Shown: positions 10,075 to 20,005, numbered from the stretch's first letter. The stretch: DNA of 29,217 nt from Silene noctiflora (GCA_009801015.1 VHZZ01000004.1:512681-541897), one strand, 5' to 3'. The notes: generated by a model from the sequence alone, not told the origin. Numbers and translations are program-made.

Positions 10075-10620
10075 CCCTAAAATCGAATCTAGTTTCTCTA
10101 TAAAATTGAACAATGGATTATAATACTCCAATTAATGAAGTAATTTTGTGTTGTTTATCAATTATTAATATTTTTTGTTGAAATTATTAGGATTTATTAT
10201 CAATTACTGAAATTAATGTTAACTTCTTTATTCAATTTTTTTGTGCTTTTATTCTTCATCGTTCGCACTAGACTAAATTTGGAGTATATCATTTGGTGAT
10301 GCCTAATCTTAAATAGGAATTCAAGGTTTGAGCAATTATCGATATTTATTATGTGATGCTTTATGTTGTAAGCAATAAGTATAATGCGGCGCAGTTTGAT
10401 TTTGTTTATCAATTGTCTCTTCATCGTTTAATTTCCATTTTTACACGGTTTCATGTACTGCTAACACTAACGGAGCAAGGGGTCGGCAGTCTTGACGGAG
10501 CCAGGGGTGTTGGTGGTGAAGGGAGAAAAAAAAAATTGATGAAGGAATGAAAAAATAGCAAGGGTAAAATTGTAAAAGGCGTATGTGAAAGAGTAAAATT
10601 CGTATGTGAAAAAGCACGTC
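10075..10620. mobile_element. Unidentified insertion inside the left arm
   Basis: By comparison with the intact right arm, these about 546 bp are extra. The left arm breaks at CCTTTT (10069-10074) and resumes at CCTTTT (10621-10626), which may be a short target duplication. No terminal repeats were recognised. The phrase GACGGAGCCAGGGGTG at about 10494 resembles ends of some plant hAT elements. Frames of 65-74 codons here show no familiar features. Confidence 0.4.
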
Positions 10621-10689
10621 CCTTTTAATTTTGCGAGAAACTACCTAATATTTTTTAACTTTTGTCGAACACTACCAAATTGAAATTAT

Positions 10690-10849
10690 TATTAGGATAT
10701 TAGGGCCATTAGGGTTTAGCTAGGCTACGACGGCTATCGTCTAGGGTTTACTCAATTAGTCTTTATTATATAAAGACATGTATTGAATCAGAAATCACAT
10801 CAATAATACGAATTCCCTTATGAAATCCTCCCCTCTCATAATCTTATCA
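10690..10849 (+). repeat. TRIM left terminal repeat
   Basis: Starts TATTAGGATATTAG and ends CTTATCA, immediately before the primer-binding site at 10850. It contains a TTATTATATAAAG box that could act as the element's TATA. Confidence 0.88.
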
Positions 10850-11526
10850 TGGTATCAGAGCCTCACGCTCCGGAGGCCTAAATACACAAAATTCCGCTAC
10901 CCTGCCGGTGGGTGTTTAACCTAGCTTGCTACCATGCCAACCGGCGGGATCTTTGACAAATAAACACATATTATTTTAGCTAAAGCTTTCCCTTTACCAT
11001 TTTAGCAAATTTTTTTAAAAAAAAAGAATAAATTCAAATCGTTTCGTATGATACGATCGATTTTGGTTATTGGATGAGTACATCAGTACGTCCAACATAG
11101 GCAATTTTTTTGATGATTAGTCTTGTTTTATCGGCCAATACCCTCTCTTTGAAATTTGATTAAAATAATCCAACGTCTTTTAAGGTGGTGCTTAATTTAT
11201 TTGGAGTCCGAAAAGATTAACGTTCTCCAGATCTTAAAATTGACGGATAATTTTTCCGTTTTATTGATATTTGTTAGGTTCGATTAGTGTTCCTACAAAT
11301 TAANTCATATTCGACAAGTCCGAAAAACTTAACGTTCTTGTTCGAAAAAATTTCTAACGAGTCTTATACTCGTTTATTACCACCTTCGAAGACGAAGAAG
11401 ATTAATGAAGATTGAAGAAGATGAAGATTCAAGATTTCATTTTTTATTGATTATGATTTTNTTNTTTTTTTTTTTTTTCCAATCGTAAAGTTCGTACTAC
11501 GTACTGCCTTTACGATTGCGGGAGGG

Positions 11527-11687
11527 TATTAGGATATTAGGCCCATTAGGGTTTAGCTAAGCTACGACGGCTATCGTCTAGGGTTTAGTCAATTAGCCTT
11601 TATTATATAAAGACATGTATTGAATCATAAATCACATCAATAATACGAATTCCCTTATGCAATCCTCCCCCTCTCATAATCTTATCA
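11527..11687 (+). repeat. TRIM right terminal repeat
   Basis: Same start, TATA-like box and CTTATCA end as the left copy. It follows a GGGAGGG purine tract and is followed by the ATTAT target duplication. Confidence 0.88.
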
Positions 11688-12073
11688 ATTATCGATCAAA
11701 TCATACAAAATTCTAACTCGAAAACATTATTTTTGGCATATTATATACACCATTTAGTATACTTAACCACTGTCAACTGTGTTGATTAACTACTAACTTA
11801 GTTACTTCAATTTTTTACTACAATTTTGACTAGTTTGGCCGAGATTGTGACTAATTTGGACAAAATGATGACTAATTTGATTGCATTTTGATTTATTTGT
11901 CGGAAATTTAGTTAATTTAGCAAAAAAATTGTCGAATTTGCTCATTAATTTCAATTTGGTAGTGTTCGACAAAAGATATAAAATATTAGGTAATTTCTAA
12001 CAAAATAAAAAGATTTAAGTAGTATTTATGAAAATGAGGTAATACTAGGGTAGTTTTTGATAAAAACACATTT

Positions 12074-13428
12074 GTTGTGTTGTGTTTCGAAAAAAATCCG
12101 TTCATAATCGTTTTTTTTTTCTAACGTGCGCCCTAAAGTCTAAGGGTACACCTTAACAACCTAAATGTAATGTGGAAATATGTATAAGATATTGTGATGA
12201 AATATTCGAGTATAATGTCGTAAACCATTGAATGTGTTCGGATTTGGAGATATCGTGCATGACTCTAGTTGTCACGGTACGAGTAGGCTGGACATAGGCG
12301 AGACGACTAGGCGGAAGGGGGAAGCAAAGGGTTGTGCAGGCCGTGCGGCTGTGCATTAATTGGCCATGGGCTTAGTCGTATGGACATGGAAGTAGTTTGG
12401 GTTGGCTTGATTGTGACATAGTTGGAGGCTGGCCAGTATGGTCCATTGGGCTAGCTGATGGGTCATAGCCCAATAGGTGAGGCATAGTTAGTCTCGGTAT
12501 GTTGGTTATTCGGCCGTGTTCGAACCGTGTCATTTTGAGTCGGATAATTTTCTAATCCGCTTCAAATGTTATTCATGATATTTCGACTGTAGACCCTCTA
12601 AAGTCTAAACACATACAAAATCCGGACCATTGTTTAGCGCGGTTAACCAAACCATTTATAACCGTTAGAAACAGTGCGGTTTAGGTTCGGAGTTTGGCTG
12701 CACCGAACCGTGTCCGAACCGAGGTAAATTAGTGGTTTGATGAACCGAACCTTTTTAAACACTCCTATCTATGTAGACCGTAAAACGATACTCCGACCCG
12801 GAACAAATTTTTCTCTTTAAACTTTGCAATATTTCAAAAGAAATTCAATCATAAATTGAGAAGAAGGCCTCTAAATGCAAGTTTTAGTAATTTCCATAAA
12901 TTATTGCATGTGGAATTGTGGCGAATTATTAATTCCCAAAAATTATGAATAATCTCTATTTTTATTAAAAAATAATTTATTAAAAAACGAAACGTGGGAT
13001 ATATAACAACAAGTATTGTTTTTTTGACGGTAACAAGCTTGTGACCTTTTATAACCGTTTTGTTTATTTAGATCGGATGTTAGACGTCACAAAGATCAAC
13101 CGTCAGAAGAAGGAATTTGCGATCAAAATTATACTCGTAGATAATACTAAAGCTGCATGATTCAACAAGGGTGTGTTTGATTTTGTTGTATTCCTGTTAT
13201 CTGCTTAATTTGCATGTATATTTATCTATCTGTGTTTAATTTTGAATTTATTGATTTAATTTATGTACAAAATTATGGATTGTGGGTTAATTATCTTCTT
13301 TTTTCATTGATTGTTTGTTTATGGGATTAAAGATCCAAACTTTGAGTTGTTTTCTGTGTATTTAAGGGTGATTAATTTATAATATACTCTAGTTATTGTA
13401 GAAAAATGTCAAATATACTCATCCTTTA
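12074..13428. other. Intergenic region, possible 5' end of the F-box transcription unit
   Basis: No coding gene is visible. Around 12230-12550 the DNA is more GC-rich, without a recognised origin. At about 12740-12766 a sequence reading TAGGAGTGTTTAAAAAGG on the minus strand looks like one end of a hAT element, but its partner was not found. A TATATAAC box near 12999 followed by AG-rich sequence (13090-13165) and a possible donor (CAAGG|GTGTGT) could be a non-coding first exon of the F-box gene; this is speculative. Confidence 0.35.
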
Positions 13429-13731
13429 GGGCATTAGCAATAGGGGGTTTGTCAGAGGTTTGTAGATGACGTGTCGAGGTTTGTCTACAAACCCCCTATT
13501 GCTAGACATAGGTTTGGAGGTTTGTTGATAAGAATGGTTACTATATAGTATACGGGTTTGTCTATATACGGGTTTGTAGAGTGACTTGGCCAAAAATTAT
13601 GTTAATGGAATTATTATGTGGGTCCTATAATATAAACCTTGGAAAAGTTTGTCTATTGTTAGCTAAGGGTTTGTTATTGAAAAGGTTTGCTAACATGGTG
13701 ATGTGTTGAGGTTTGTCTATTGCTAATGCCC
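13429..13731. mobile_element. MITE with GGGCATTAGCAATAG ends
   Basis: The left end GGGCATTAGCAATAG is repeated inverted at the right (CTATTGCTAATGCCC, 13717-13731). The 303-bp interior is full of GGTTTGTC words and lacks a frame. The GGGC start is Tourist-like, but a TTA duplication is seen only on the left. The first 76 bp form their own hairpin with perfect 18-bp arms (13435-13452 and 13487-13504). Confidence 0.65.
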
Positions 13732-13762
13732 GTCTTTGAAAAATTTCAGAAATCTCTCTTTT

Positions 13763-13876
13763 CAGCATGGGTGAGCGCCCCTGCTAGCCCCTAGTTCCGC
13801 CACTGTTTATGTTTGCTTAAACTACCCGTCACAAAGAATAGAATTGGTATACAGTTAATTGGGACGGAGAGAGTAT
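13763..13876. mobile_element. Ends of two older elements (hAT-like and Stowaway-like)
   Basis: On the minus strand, 13806 downward reads CAGTGGCGGAACTAGGGG, resembling the start of a common plant hAT group. At about 13860-13876, GGGACGGAGAGAGTA is the inverted form of the Stowaway end CTCCCTCCGTCCC. No matching opposite ends were found, so both are fragments. Confidence 0.4.
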
Positions 13877-13990
13877 ATAATAGATACCGATGTGGCGTAG
13901 TTATAAAGGATTAGGCAAGCTTGGTATAGAGCGGTAGAATAATTGGGTTTTGGTCAAATTGTTTTTAATGTATATTGGGAAAATGAATAG

Positions 13991-14280
13991 AGCTTCAACA
14001 GCTGAGCAAGTTTCAATAGTTTCGACAGTTGAGCAAGTTATGTTTTATTAGTTTCGACAGTTGAGCAAGTTACGATAGTTTCATTTGTTTCAATAGGTTC
14101 GACAGTTGAGCAAGTTACGATAGTTTCATTAGTTTCAATAGTTTCGACAGTTGAGCAAGTTATGTTTCATTAGTTTTGACAGTTGAGCAAGTTACGATAG
14201 TTTCATTAGTTTCAATAGGTTTGACAGTTGAGCAAGTTACAATAGTTTTATTAGCTTCAATACTTTCGACAGTTGAGCCA
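13991..14280. repeat. Minisatellite with a 122-bp higher-order unit
   Basis: Eight copies of the motif (G/A)ACAG(T/C)TGAGC(A/C)AG occur, with the ACAG core near 13998, 14025, 14057, 14102, 14147, 14179, 14224 and 14269. Spacings are 27, 32, 45, 45, 32, 45 and 45 bp, so the 32+45+45 block (122 bp) is repeated twice. Linkers are TTAGTTTCAATAG-like. The 32-bp units break any reading frame, so the array is non-coding. It ends about 305 bp before the F-box ATG. Confidence 0.9.
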
Positions 14281-14570
14281 GATTGTGGTAATAATCATGA
14301 GTTGTAATGCTTAGGATTGTGTTTAAGAAGCTCTGTTTAAAGGGATGCTTGCCATGTGAGTGGGGGAACCTCTGAATGTTCTCACACTAAAGTAACTCGT
14401 CTAACAAAGACGAGTTGAGAACATTACCACGAAACGTTCTCCCGCTTTTCGTGCAAAAATGAAATGCCAAGTAATATATTTATTGAAATTGTTTGTCAAT
14501 TGTTACTGTTCACTTGTACTTTCCTGTCTCTAAATTATTTAACTTCTGCTCGTTTTTTTTAATGTGCCAG
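14281..14570 (+). other. Leader intron upstream of the F-box start (acceptor visible)
   Basis: A pyrimidine-rich tract (CGTTTTTTTTAATGTGCCAG) ends at 14570, 15 nt before the F-box ATG. This is a good plant acceptor and implies an upstream non-coding exon whose donor is uncertain (candidate near 13170). Nothing else was recognised in this stretch. Confidence 0.5.
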
Positions 14571-14585
14571 GTTCCGGGATCAAGA

Positions 14586-17339
14586 ATGAGCGACCATTTA
14601 AGTGGATTGCCTGATGAGATTCTCTGCTACATCCTCTCCTTTATGACTTTGCGGGATTCAGTGAGAGCAAGGTTATTGTCTGCTAGGTGGAGATATCTTT
14701 CTGATTACCGTCCTGCTCTCAAGTTTGATGCTCTTAATGTGTTGGGTAGTGAAAAAGCTTTTGATAAATCATATGAGTCCAAGTTTGTAAGAGCTGTTGA
14801 TCAGTTTCTAGATATTTGGAAAGGGTCTAACCTAAGTGCGCTTAAAGTCCAGTTCTGGCTAGGCATGAAACAAGCTTCACATATTGATAGGTGGGTTGAA
14901 ACTGGTATTAGGATGGAAATTAAGGAATTGGAGCTCGATTTCTCACATACCCCACCCGATGAAACATATGTGCTTTCGGATCAACTATTTCACTCTCTAA
15001 AGGCCTTTTCGTTGAAACGTTTACGACTGGTTCGTAGTGTCCTAACATGTTCTTCAGGGTGCAGTAATTGGATAAGTCAATTAACTACTCTCGAGTTGTT
15101 CTTTGTACCTTTGCATGAGAAGGAAATAATGTGTATCTTGTCTGGTGGCTTGAATCTTCAATCACTTAGCTTGTTTCATTGTTGCAAGTCAAGTCGATTG
15201 TGCATAAGTTTTGAACTGCCCCGTTTAAAGAAACTGATGCTTTATGAAGATTTGAGAGAAATTGAGCTCCATTGTCCCAATCTTGAGACACTTGAATATG
15301 ATGGCCGGGTAAGGAATTTCAAATTTTCACATGTCCCTATTTTGACAAAGGTGAGTTTGAGCCTCAGTTTTCATCCTCGGGGCGGCTCATTGGTCTTTGA
15401 TAGTCTTGCAAGACATGCTCCTATGCTTCAAGAGTTGTCACTTTGTGTGATGACTGAGGTTAGTTGTGCCAAATATGGATGCTTTGTGATATAATAAATC
15501 CTCATTGTCTGTTGCTTTATGAATATTTGTTGTTTATTTTCAGTTACAACCGATGCCTGGAAATTATGCTATGACGTGTTTAAAGCGACTGAACATAGAT
15601 ACTCATGTTCCGTCTGGCTTTGACCTTTTCACCATCACTTATTTGTTAAATGCTTCTCCTTTCCTTGAGACGTTACATCTGGAGGTTTGTATTCTGTTTT
15701 CTTCATTCCAATTTCAAAGTTTCAAGCTGATTTTACATTAGTATAGAAAACCGTTTACCCATCCTCATAGAATGTTTTACTCATCAATCCTTCTCCAATG
15801 TGTGCCTTTCTGTTGCAAACATCTGTATGTTGTATTTCCGTTTTTGGTTGTTAACCGTACGATTGCTTTTCGGATTTGACTCCGTACTTATGGGCTTCTT
15901 GACCAAGTCCACTTCCTCCTTGTTAATTAGCTCATATTTTCTATTTAATAGCCCATGTGGACTAAAACCCGACAACTTCTTTTCAAAGAGTCTTCGTCCT
16001 CATTTTTGTAGAGAGAATATCGGAATTATCTTCCTCTTTCTCGTTCAGATCAGACCTGGAGCTCCTTTCGGGGCACATTTAGCTGAACATTGTAGACTTG
16101 TTTTCTTGTTTTTAGCCATGTACTCCTATCTTTTTTAGGAGAGACCTTAGGCTTGAATCTTTCAAGTCTTAGACTCTTAGCTGATTTCGGGGGGTTTGCT
16201 GAGATCTTTTAGGAGAGTAAATTTATTTGCTTGAGTTGGTGATATTTCTGGCTAGGTTTAGTCCTAACCTGATCGGTCAATCCTGAGACCTGAACTGTAA
16301 TTGCAGGGCTGAGTTGTAAAACCTTGTTTACATTTCTGACCCGTCTTGCATTTTAGGATTTAGGTCTGAACTCTAGAGCTTAAAAATCATGACTCGACAA
16401 TTGCCCCCATTTTCTTGAAAAAAGATCAGAAATAATTTTGGAGACACTACAATCAGGGTTATGACGGTAGGTGAAGAAATAACTGTTGATGGACAAGAAG
16501 ATGTAGATGTAGGTGAAGATTGCTGTAAATGTTGACGTAAGCAAAGGTTGCCGTAGAAGTATATGTAGGCAAAGATTGCCATAAATGTTGACGAATATAT
16601 ATGTAGATGTAGGCGTATCGCGTATGTACCCGTTTTCAATGCGTGTAGTACGAAAGCTCTCATAGTTTGAAAAGTGCGCCTCAGTGCCTCACTGGCACTA
16701 GCCAAAAGGCATCAGTGATCCATAAGTGCGCCTTATAGACGAGGCACACTACTATGCATTGGCGGCATTTTCTTCTTATTATTCTTTTATTATTATGCCC
16801 TTATCTTCTTTGGCTCATTCGAATACTTACTCCTAAACATGTTAATTTTCTTTAAAATCCAAAATCGGGATATCATTTCTATGTGGTTCTCTCCCTTAAA
16901 TTAATCGACATATTTTCCTGGAATTCTTTAGCTTTTTACATTTTAACCTGTTTGTTAATCCTTTACATTTTCCGTTGTGCACCAACAGTTGCATCTGCGT
17001 CATCACACCAACCAAAGTCCTCAAAGAAAGTATTCAGATTTCCCGCATTTGAAGTTGAAAGAAGTCAAATTTGATGGATTTCAGAGCGCGTGTAATGAGA
17101 TGGAACTTGCCCAATATTTGTTGAAAAATGCTGTAGCGCTTCAGCGGATGGTCATTGTAAGTCGCTGCGACTGTTCCTCAAGTGGAGAAGTGGCAAACAG
17201 GTATTGCCCCTGTTTTTCGTGGAGACAAGTTATAGCTACCACCCTACTTCAAGATATTAAAACAACCGCGGAATTGGTTATTTTGGGCGTTTTATTTAAT
17301 GCACCGAATCTGGTTGATAATGGGGTTTCTCGAGAGTGA
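14586..17339 (+). CDS. F-box/LRR/FBD protein, three exons
   Basis: Likely substrate-recognition subunit of an SCF ubiquitin ligase. Predicted exons are 14586-15458 (291 codons, donor GAG|GTTAGT), 15544-15684 (47 codons, acceptor TTTTCAG, donor GAG|GTTTGT) and 16989-17339 (acceptor CCAACAG), all phase 0, giving about 454 aa, usual for the family. The start MSDHLSGLPDEILCYILSFM is a textbook F-box, with RARLLSARWRYL completing it (residues about 5-45). Leucine-rich segments follow (LTTLELFF, LNLQSLSLF, LPRLKKLMLY, CPNLETLEY, APMLQELSL). Exon 3 has an FBD-type end (LKEVKFDGF, MELAQYLLKNAVALQRMVI, ATTLLQDIKTTAELVIL) plus 17 extra residues. A frame upstream of this ATG is excluded because it crosses the leader acceptor. 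Substrates cannot be predicted; the family is large and fast-evolving. Confidence 0.85.
15685..16988 (+). other. Long intron 2 of the F-box gene
   Basis: 1304 bp, against 85 bp for intron 1. It contains direct repeats of a GTAGGTGAAGATTGC ... AAATGTTGACG theme at about 16510-16615 and a GTGCGCCTCAGTGCCTC / GAGGCAC inverted pair at about 16674-16748, which may mark an old insertion. Frames of 63-112 codons within it show no family resemblance and are treated as chance. Confidence 0.7.
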
Positions 17340-18057
17340 GTTTTTGTCTCGTTGGATCCCAGGTTCAAACTAAATGTTATTGTGGGTGACTGTCATTTCA
17401 TGTCGGTTTGTGGCCTTTAGTTGTTCTACTGCAGCTCACATAATGACCCAAGGTGGTTCGGTTATGATTGGCATATATTTTGAGCTTCTCGATTTGGGTA
17501 ATCTGCCATCTGTAAATATGACCCGGCACCTGGGTTCTCAACCCACTAGCATCAAAATTGTTCATGTGGCACCGGCTTTTCCCAGCAGGCGGAACAAGCA
17601 ACTGATTTCGTTTTGCTTTGGAGCCGTGTATACGAGTAAGACTATAATGTGATCTTGTAAATCGCTTAGTTTTCGCTATATTATGTTGCAAATGTAGCTA
17701 AGGTAATTCAAATCATACCGAACAGTTGTAAGCTCGTTTTGATAGACATATTTATGAGATTTTCATCGTTGTACTAATGATTCTGTGGGACTTATGAAGA
17801 CAGTTTGTTTCGAGTAATGTTGATTATCATGAACTGAGAGTCGGATTAACATAGCGCTCGTAATAATCAACTGCACGTAATCGGCGATGTAATGAGTTTG
17901 ACACTGAAACCCATTCATCCTTAATGTTCAGGGAACGGAAACCTGAGTTTGTCACTCTTAAGACGAATACCAAGTGATTTGGAATTCGGTCGGGCCCGAG
18001 CCTAACCAAACCAATTAAGTATTGGCCCGTCCCAGCCCAGCCCAGCCTTGTCCCTAT
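17340..18057. other. F-box 3' region and intergenic DNA
   Basis: Presumed 3' UTR followed by unremarkable sequence. A 92-codon plus-strand frame at 17374-17652 has no recognisable domain and an antisense frame of equal length, so it is not called as a gene. From about 17985 the DNA becomes rich in CAGCCC, probably a hAT remnant continuing past the MITE at 18061. Confidence 0.5.
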
Positions 18058-18346
18058 TTAGGCCCTGTTATTTTGGATTGAAATTGTCTGAACTGAACTT
18101 AATAAAGTTGAGCTGAATTGAACTTAACTTAATGGAGTTGAACTGAACTGAACTGAGGTAAGGGCAGAACTGAACTGAACTTAATGGAACTGAACTGAAG
18201 TGAAGTAAGGGTTAATTTGTGAAGAGAAGAGCTGAACTGAACTGAAATTAAGTCCAAAAGAACATAGCCTTAATGTCGTGCATGGGTTGCTGACACATAG
18301 CTCGACCCTCCCCTTAGCCCAACCCAGCCAGCACTGGTTCACCCTA
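17985..18346. mobile_element. hAT-like remnant interrupted by a Tourist-like MITE
   Basis: CAGCCC-rich sequence lies on both sides of the MITE. The right end, read on the minus strand, is TAGGGTGAACCAGTGCTGG, matching the hAT TAG start. The left end and an 8-bp duplication were not found, so the extent is approximate. Confidence 0.35.
18061..18269. mobile_element. Tourist-like (PIF/Harbinger) MITE, TTA target duplication
   Basis: 209 bp flanked by TTA at 18058-18060 and 18270-18272. The ends GGCCCTGTTATTTTGGATTG and (reverse complement) GGCTATGTTCTTTTGGACTT are inverted repeats extended by CTGAACTGAACT arrays. Same family as 7556-7721. Confidence 0.8.
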
Positions 18347-18368
18347 GCGCACAGTGATAATACTTAAC

Positions 18369-18482
18369 CCATTTTAATTTTAAAACAGATATCTGTTTTA
18401 AGAGAGACTAAATGTATATTAAAATCCATTTTAATATTAAAACGGATATCTATCTTAAGAAAGACTAAATGTATATTAAAAT
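18369..18482. repeat. Two tandem copies of a 57-bp unit
   Basis: 18369-18425 and 18426-18482 both run from CCATTTTAAT to GACTAAATGTATATTAAAAT with a handful of differences. The first copy contains the perfect 18-bp palindrome AAAACAGATATCTGTTTT, which is imperfect in the second. Confidence 0.85.
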
Positions 18483-19660
18483 ACAGCTCATCTAACTAAT
18501 TTGTGAATTACTATTGTTTCCCCTTTCCCAAACACAATCCAAGATTAAACACTAAATCCACCTTCACACCGTCATATTCTATGGCTCCGAGAATAGCCTC
18601 CGATAGTCCCACATAGCTTTGCAAAAGCTGACCCGATTTGAAGTACTCGACATAAATCTTCGAAACCAAACTCGATACAACTCAAAAATTAGGTGAACCG
18701 AACCTTCCCGGCCGAATGGAAGGTCAACCGACAACTGAAAATTACCTCTTTTATCCCACGGTGAGGCCAATTAGGAATCAATGAGGATTGAGGAGGGCTT
18801 TAAAAAGAATGTTTATTTCCAAAAAGAATAAAAAAAAATCATTAAAGAGTACTTAAATATTGCGATCTCATTATGGGAAAAAAAAATATTGCAATCTCGA
18901 TCCTAATTTTTCTCTTTATTTATTTTCTTATAAAAAATATGAAAACTCTTGCATATTCAGGTAATTTTGGCTCAGTCAAGAAGCTAAAGCTGGATAATTC
19001 GGAAGTGGTATGTTGACTTTGTTATTTATTTGATAATTTTTTTGTTTGGACATTCGGAACCGGCCTCGTTGTGCTGCTAAGTGCTAACACAAGAGAGCAA
19101 GATGACTTTTAACCGATCCTATGGCTCGCTATCTGCGGGAGTCCTTGAGACACTGAGATAAAATTACGTACTTTATCATGAATTTATCTGCGGCTTTTAA
19201 CTTAATATCAGTTAGGGTATGACCTCCTCTTGCTAAAACTAGGGTCCTTGAGTGTCATTAGCATCAGGAGTAAATATAGAGCCGACAAGTCTGACCGAAT
19301 TTAGAAACCCAACTCAAATTCGTAAATGTTGCATAGCGAAGTTGACCGAGATGATGACAAAAGTTAACTAATAAAAAAGATTATATTTGTTTTACGTATT
19401 AAATTGTTTTCTTGGAATAGAAAATTTATTTTGAATGCGGTTATATTTATTATACTTATTGAATTATTATTACTCGTATGTTGAAAAAAAAAGTATTTTA
19501 AATTCATCTATATTTGATGTGTACTATTATCTAAGTTCGCAAATCCTAAACATATACAAATCGAATAAACCGTTTACGAGTTCATTTTAGAAGTATTCGC
19601 AATTCACCCAAATACAAATCCCAAACATTCCATATACAAAGCGCCTTGCTTCTAACTGAT
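18483..19660. other. Intergenic region without a recognised feature
   Basis: AT-rich DNA between the tandem duplication and the third hairpin-ended MITE. A 63-codon minus-strand frame at 18579-18770 has no family features. No RNA gene or complete transposon was recognised. Confidence 0.5.
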
Positions 19661-19816
19661 ACTATTCCTCATAAGCTGAAGACGGATGTTACGATAAGAC
19701 AACTGGGAGGACAAGTGAGGGTGAAATGAAGCACCCCATGAATACTGCCACTTGCATATCGTGAGAGGGACACTATCCGTCCTCAGCTTGTGACGGAGAC
19801 GGATAGTGTCCGTCTT
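19661..19816. mobile_element. Hairpin-ended MITE, copy 3
   Basis: Its reverse complement matches copy 2 through the core (ATATGCAAGTGG, TATTCATGGGGTGCTTCATT). The ends show ATAAGCTGAAGACGGAT and ACAAGCTGAGGACGGATAG. An extra AGACGGA ... TCCGTCT hairpin lies at the right end (about 19797-19815). It lies about 285 bp upstream of the BTAF1 ATG. Confidence 0.75.
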
Positions 19817-19996
19817 AAATGAGAATTTGTGTTCCACATAAGCCCATAATAAAGAAATTTCCGTTATCCAAACTAATTAATTTACCTTTTTTTTCTGTTT
19901 TTTTTAATCCCTCGTCAATCTAAAAATAATTAATTTACCTTTTTTTTTCCTCCTTTTTCTTTTTCTTTTTTCAGATCCTTAAATTCCCCTTTTCTC

Positions 19997-20005
19997 AAAC
20001 CCTAA
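19997..20005 (+). promoter_or_regulatory. Telo-box AAACCCTAA upstream of BTAF1
   Basis: A telo-box lies 94 bp before the BTAF1 ATG inside a CT-rich stretch. The motif is common in promoters and leaders of plant housekeeping and translation genes. Its activity here is inferred. Confidence 0.5.

Larger units (their letters stand above)
10690..11687 (+). mobile_element. TRIM (miniature LTR retrotransposon)
   Basis: A 998-bp element with two direct terminal repeats, 10690-10849 and 11527-11687, about 96% identical over 160 bp. It is flanked by perfect 5-bp duplications ATTAT (10685-10689 and 11688-11692). Directly after the first repeat is TGGTATCAGAGC, the initiator-Met tRNA primer-binding site; a purine tract GCGGGAGGG sits before the second. 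The internal 680 bp has no gag-pol, as is normal for TRIMs, so it looks structurally whole and was mobilised by another element. The repeat divergence suggests an age of a few million years at usual plant rates. Undetermined bases (N) occur at 11304, 11461 and 11464. Confidence 0.9.
10009..12073. mobile_element. Inverted-repeat element carrying later insertions
   Basis: The right arm (about 11945-12069) is the reverse complement of a left arm now in two pieces: 10022-10074 (ACCTCATTTTCATAAATA) and about 10627-10689 (TTTTGTCGAACACTACCAAA). Arms of about 120 bp with GTTTTT-rich outer ends suggest an old DNA transposon of uncertain superfamily (a long-TIR, Mutator-like type is possible). The left arm is split by about 546 bp of unrelated sequence, and the interior is entered by a TRIM at 10690. 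No transposase was seen. Confidence 0.55.

Noticed and set aside
10850-10862. tRNA-like sequence TGGTATCAGAGCC
   Set aside because: It is only the primer-binding site complementary to the 3' end of initiator-Met tRNA; no cloverleaf surrounds it.
12153-12770. Possible gene or LTR fragment in a GC-richer patch
   Set aside because: No motif, terminal repeat or frame longer than 67 codons could be tied to a known family; only one hAT-like end near 12766 was visible.
13991-14280. CRISPR-like array of spaced repeats
   Set aside because: This is a plant nuclear minisatellite: the linkers are similar to each other, the motif is short, and spacing follows a duplication pattern.
15800-16138. 112-codon frame inside F-box intron 2
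   Set aside because: No recognisable domain, and it lies between well-supported exons that join in phase without it.
17374-17652. 92-codon frame after the F-box stop
   Set aside because: No domain, no conserved motif, and an equally long antisense frame; more likely 3' UTR.
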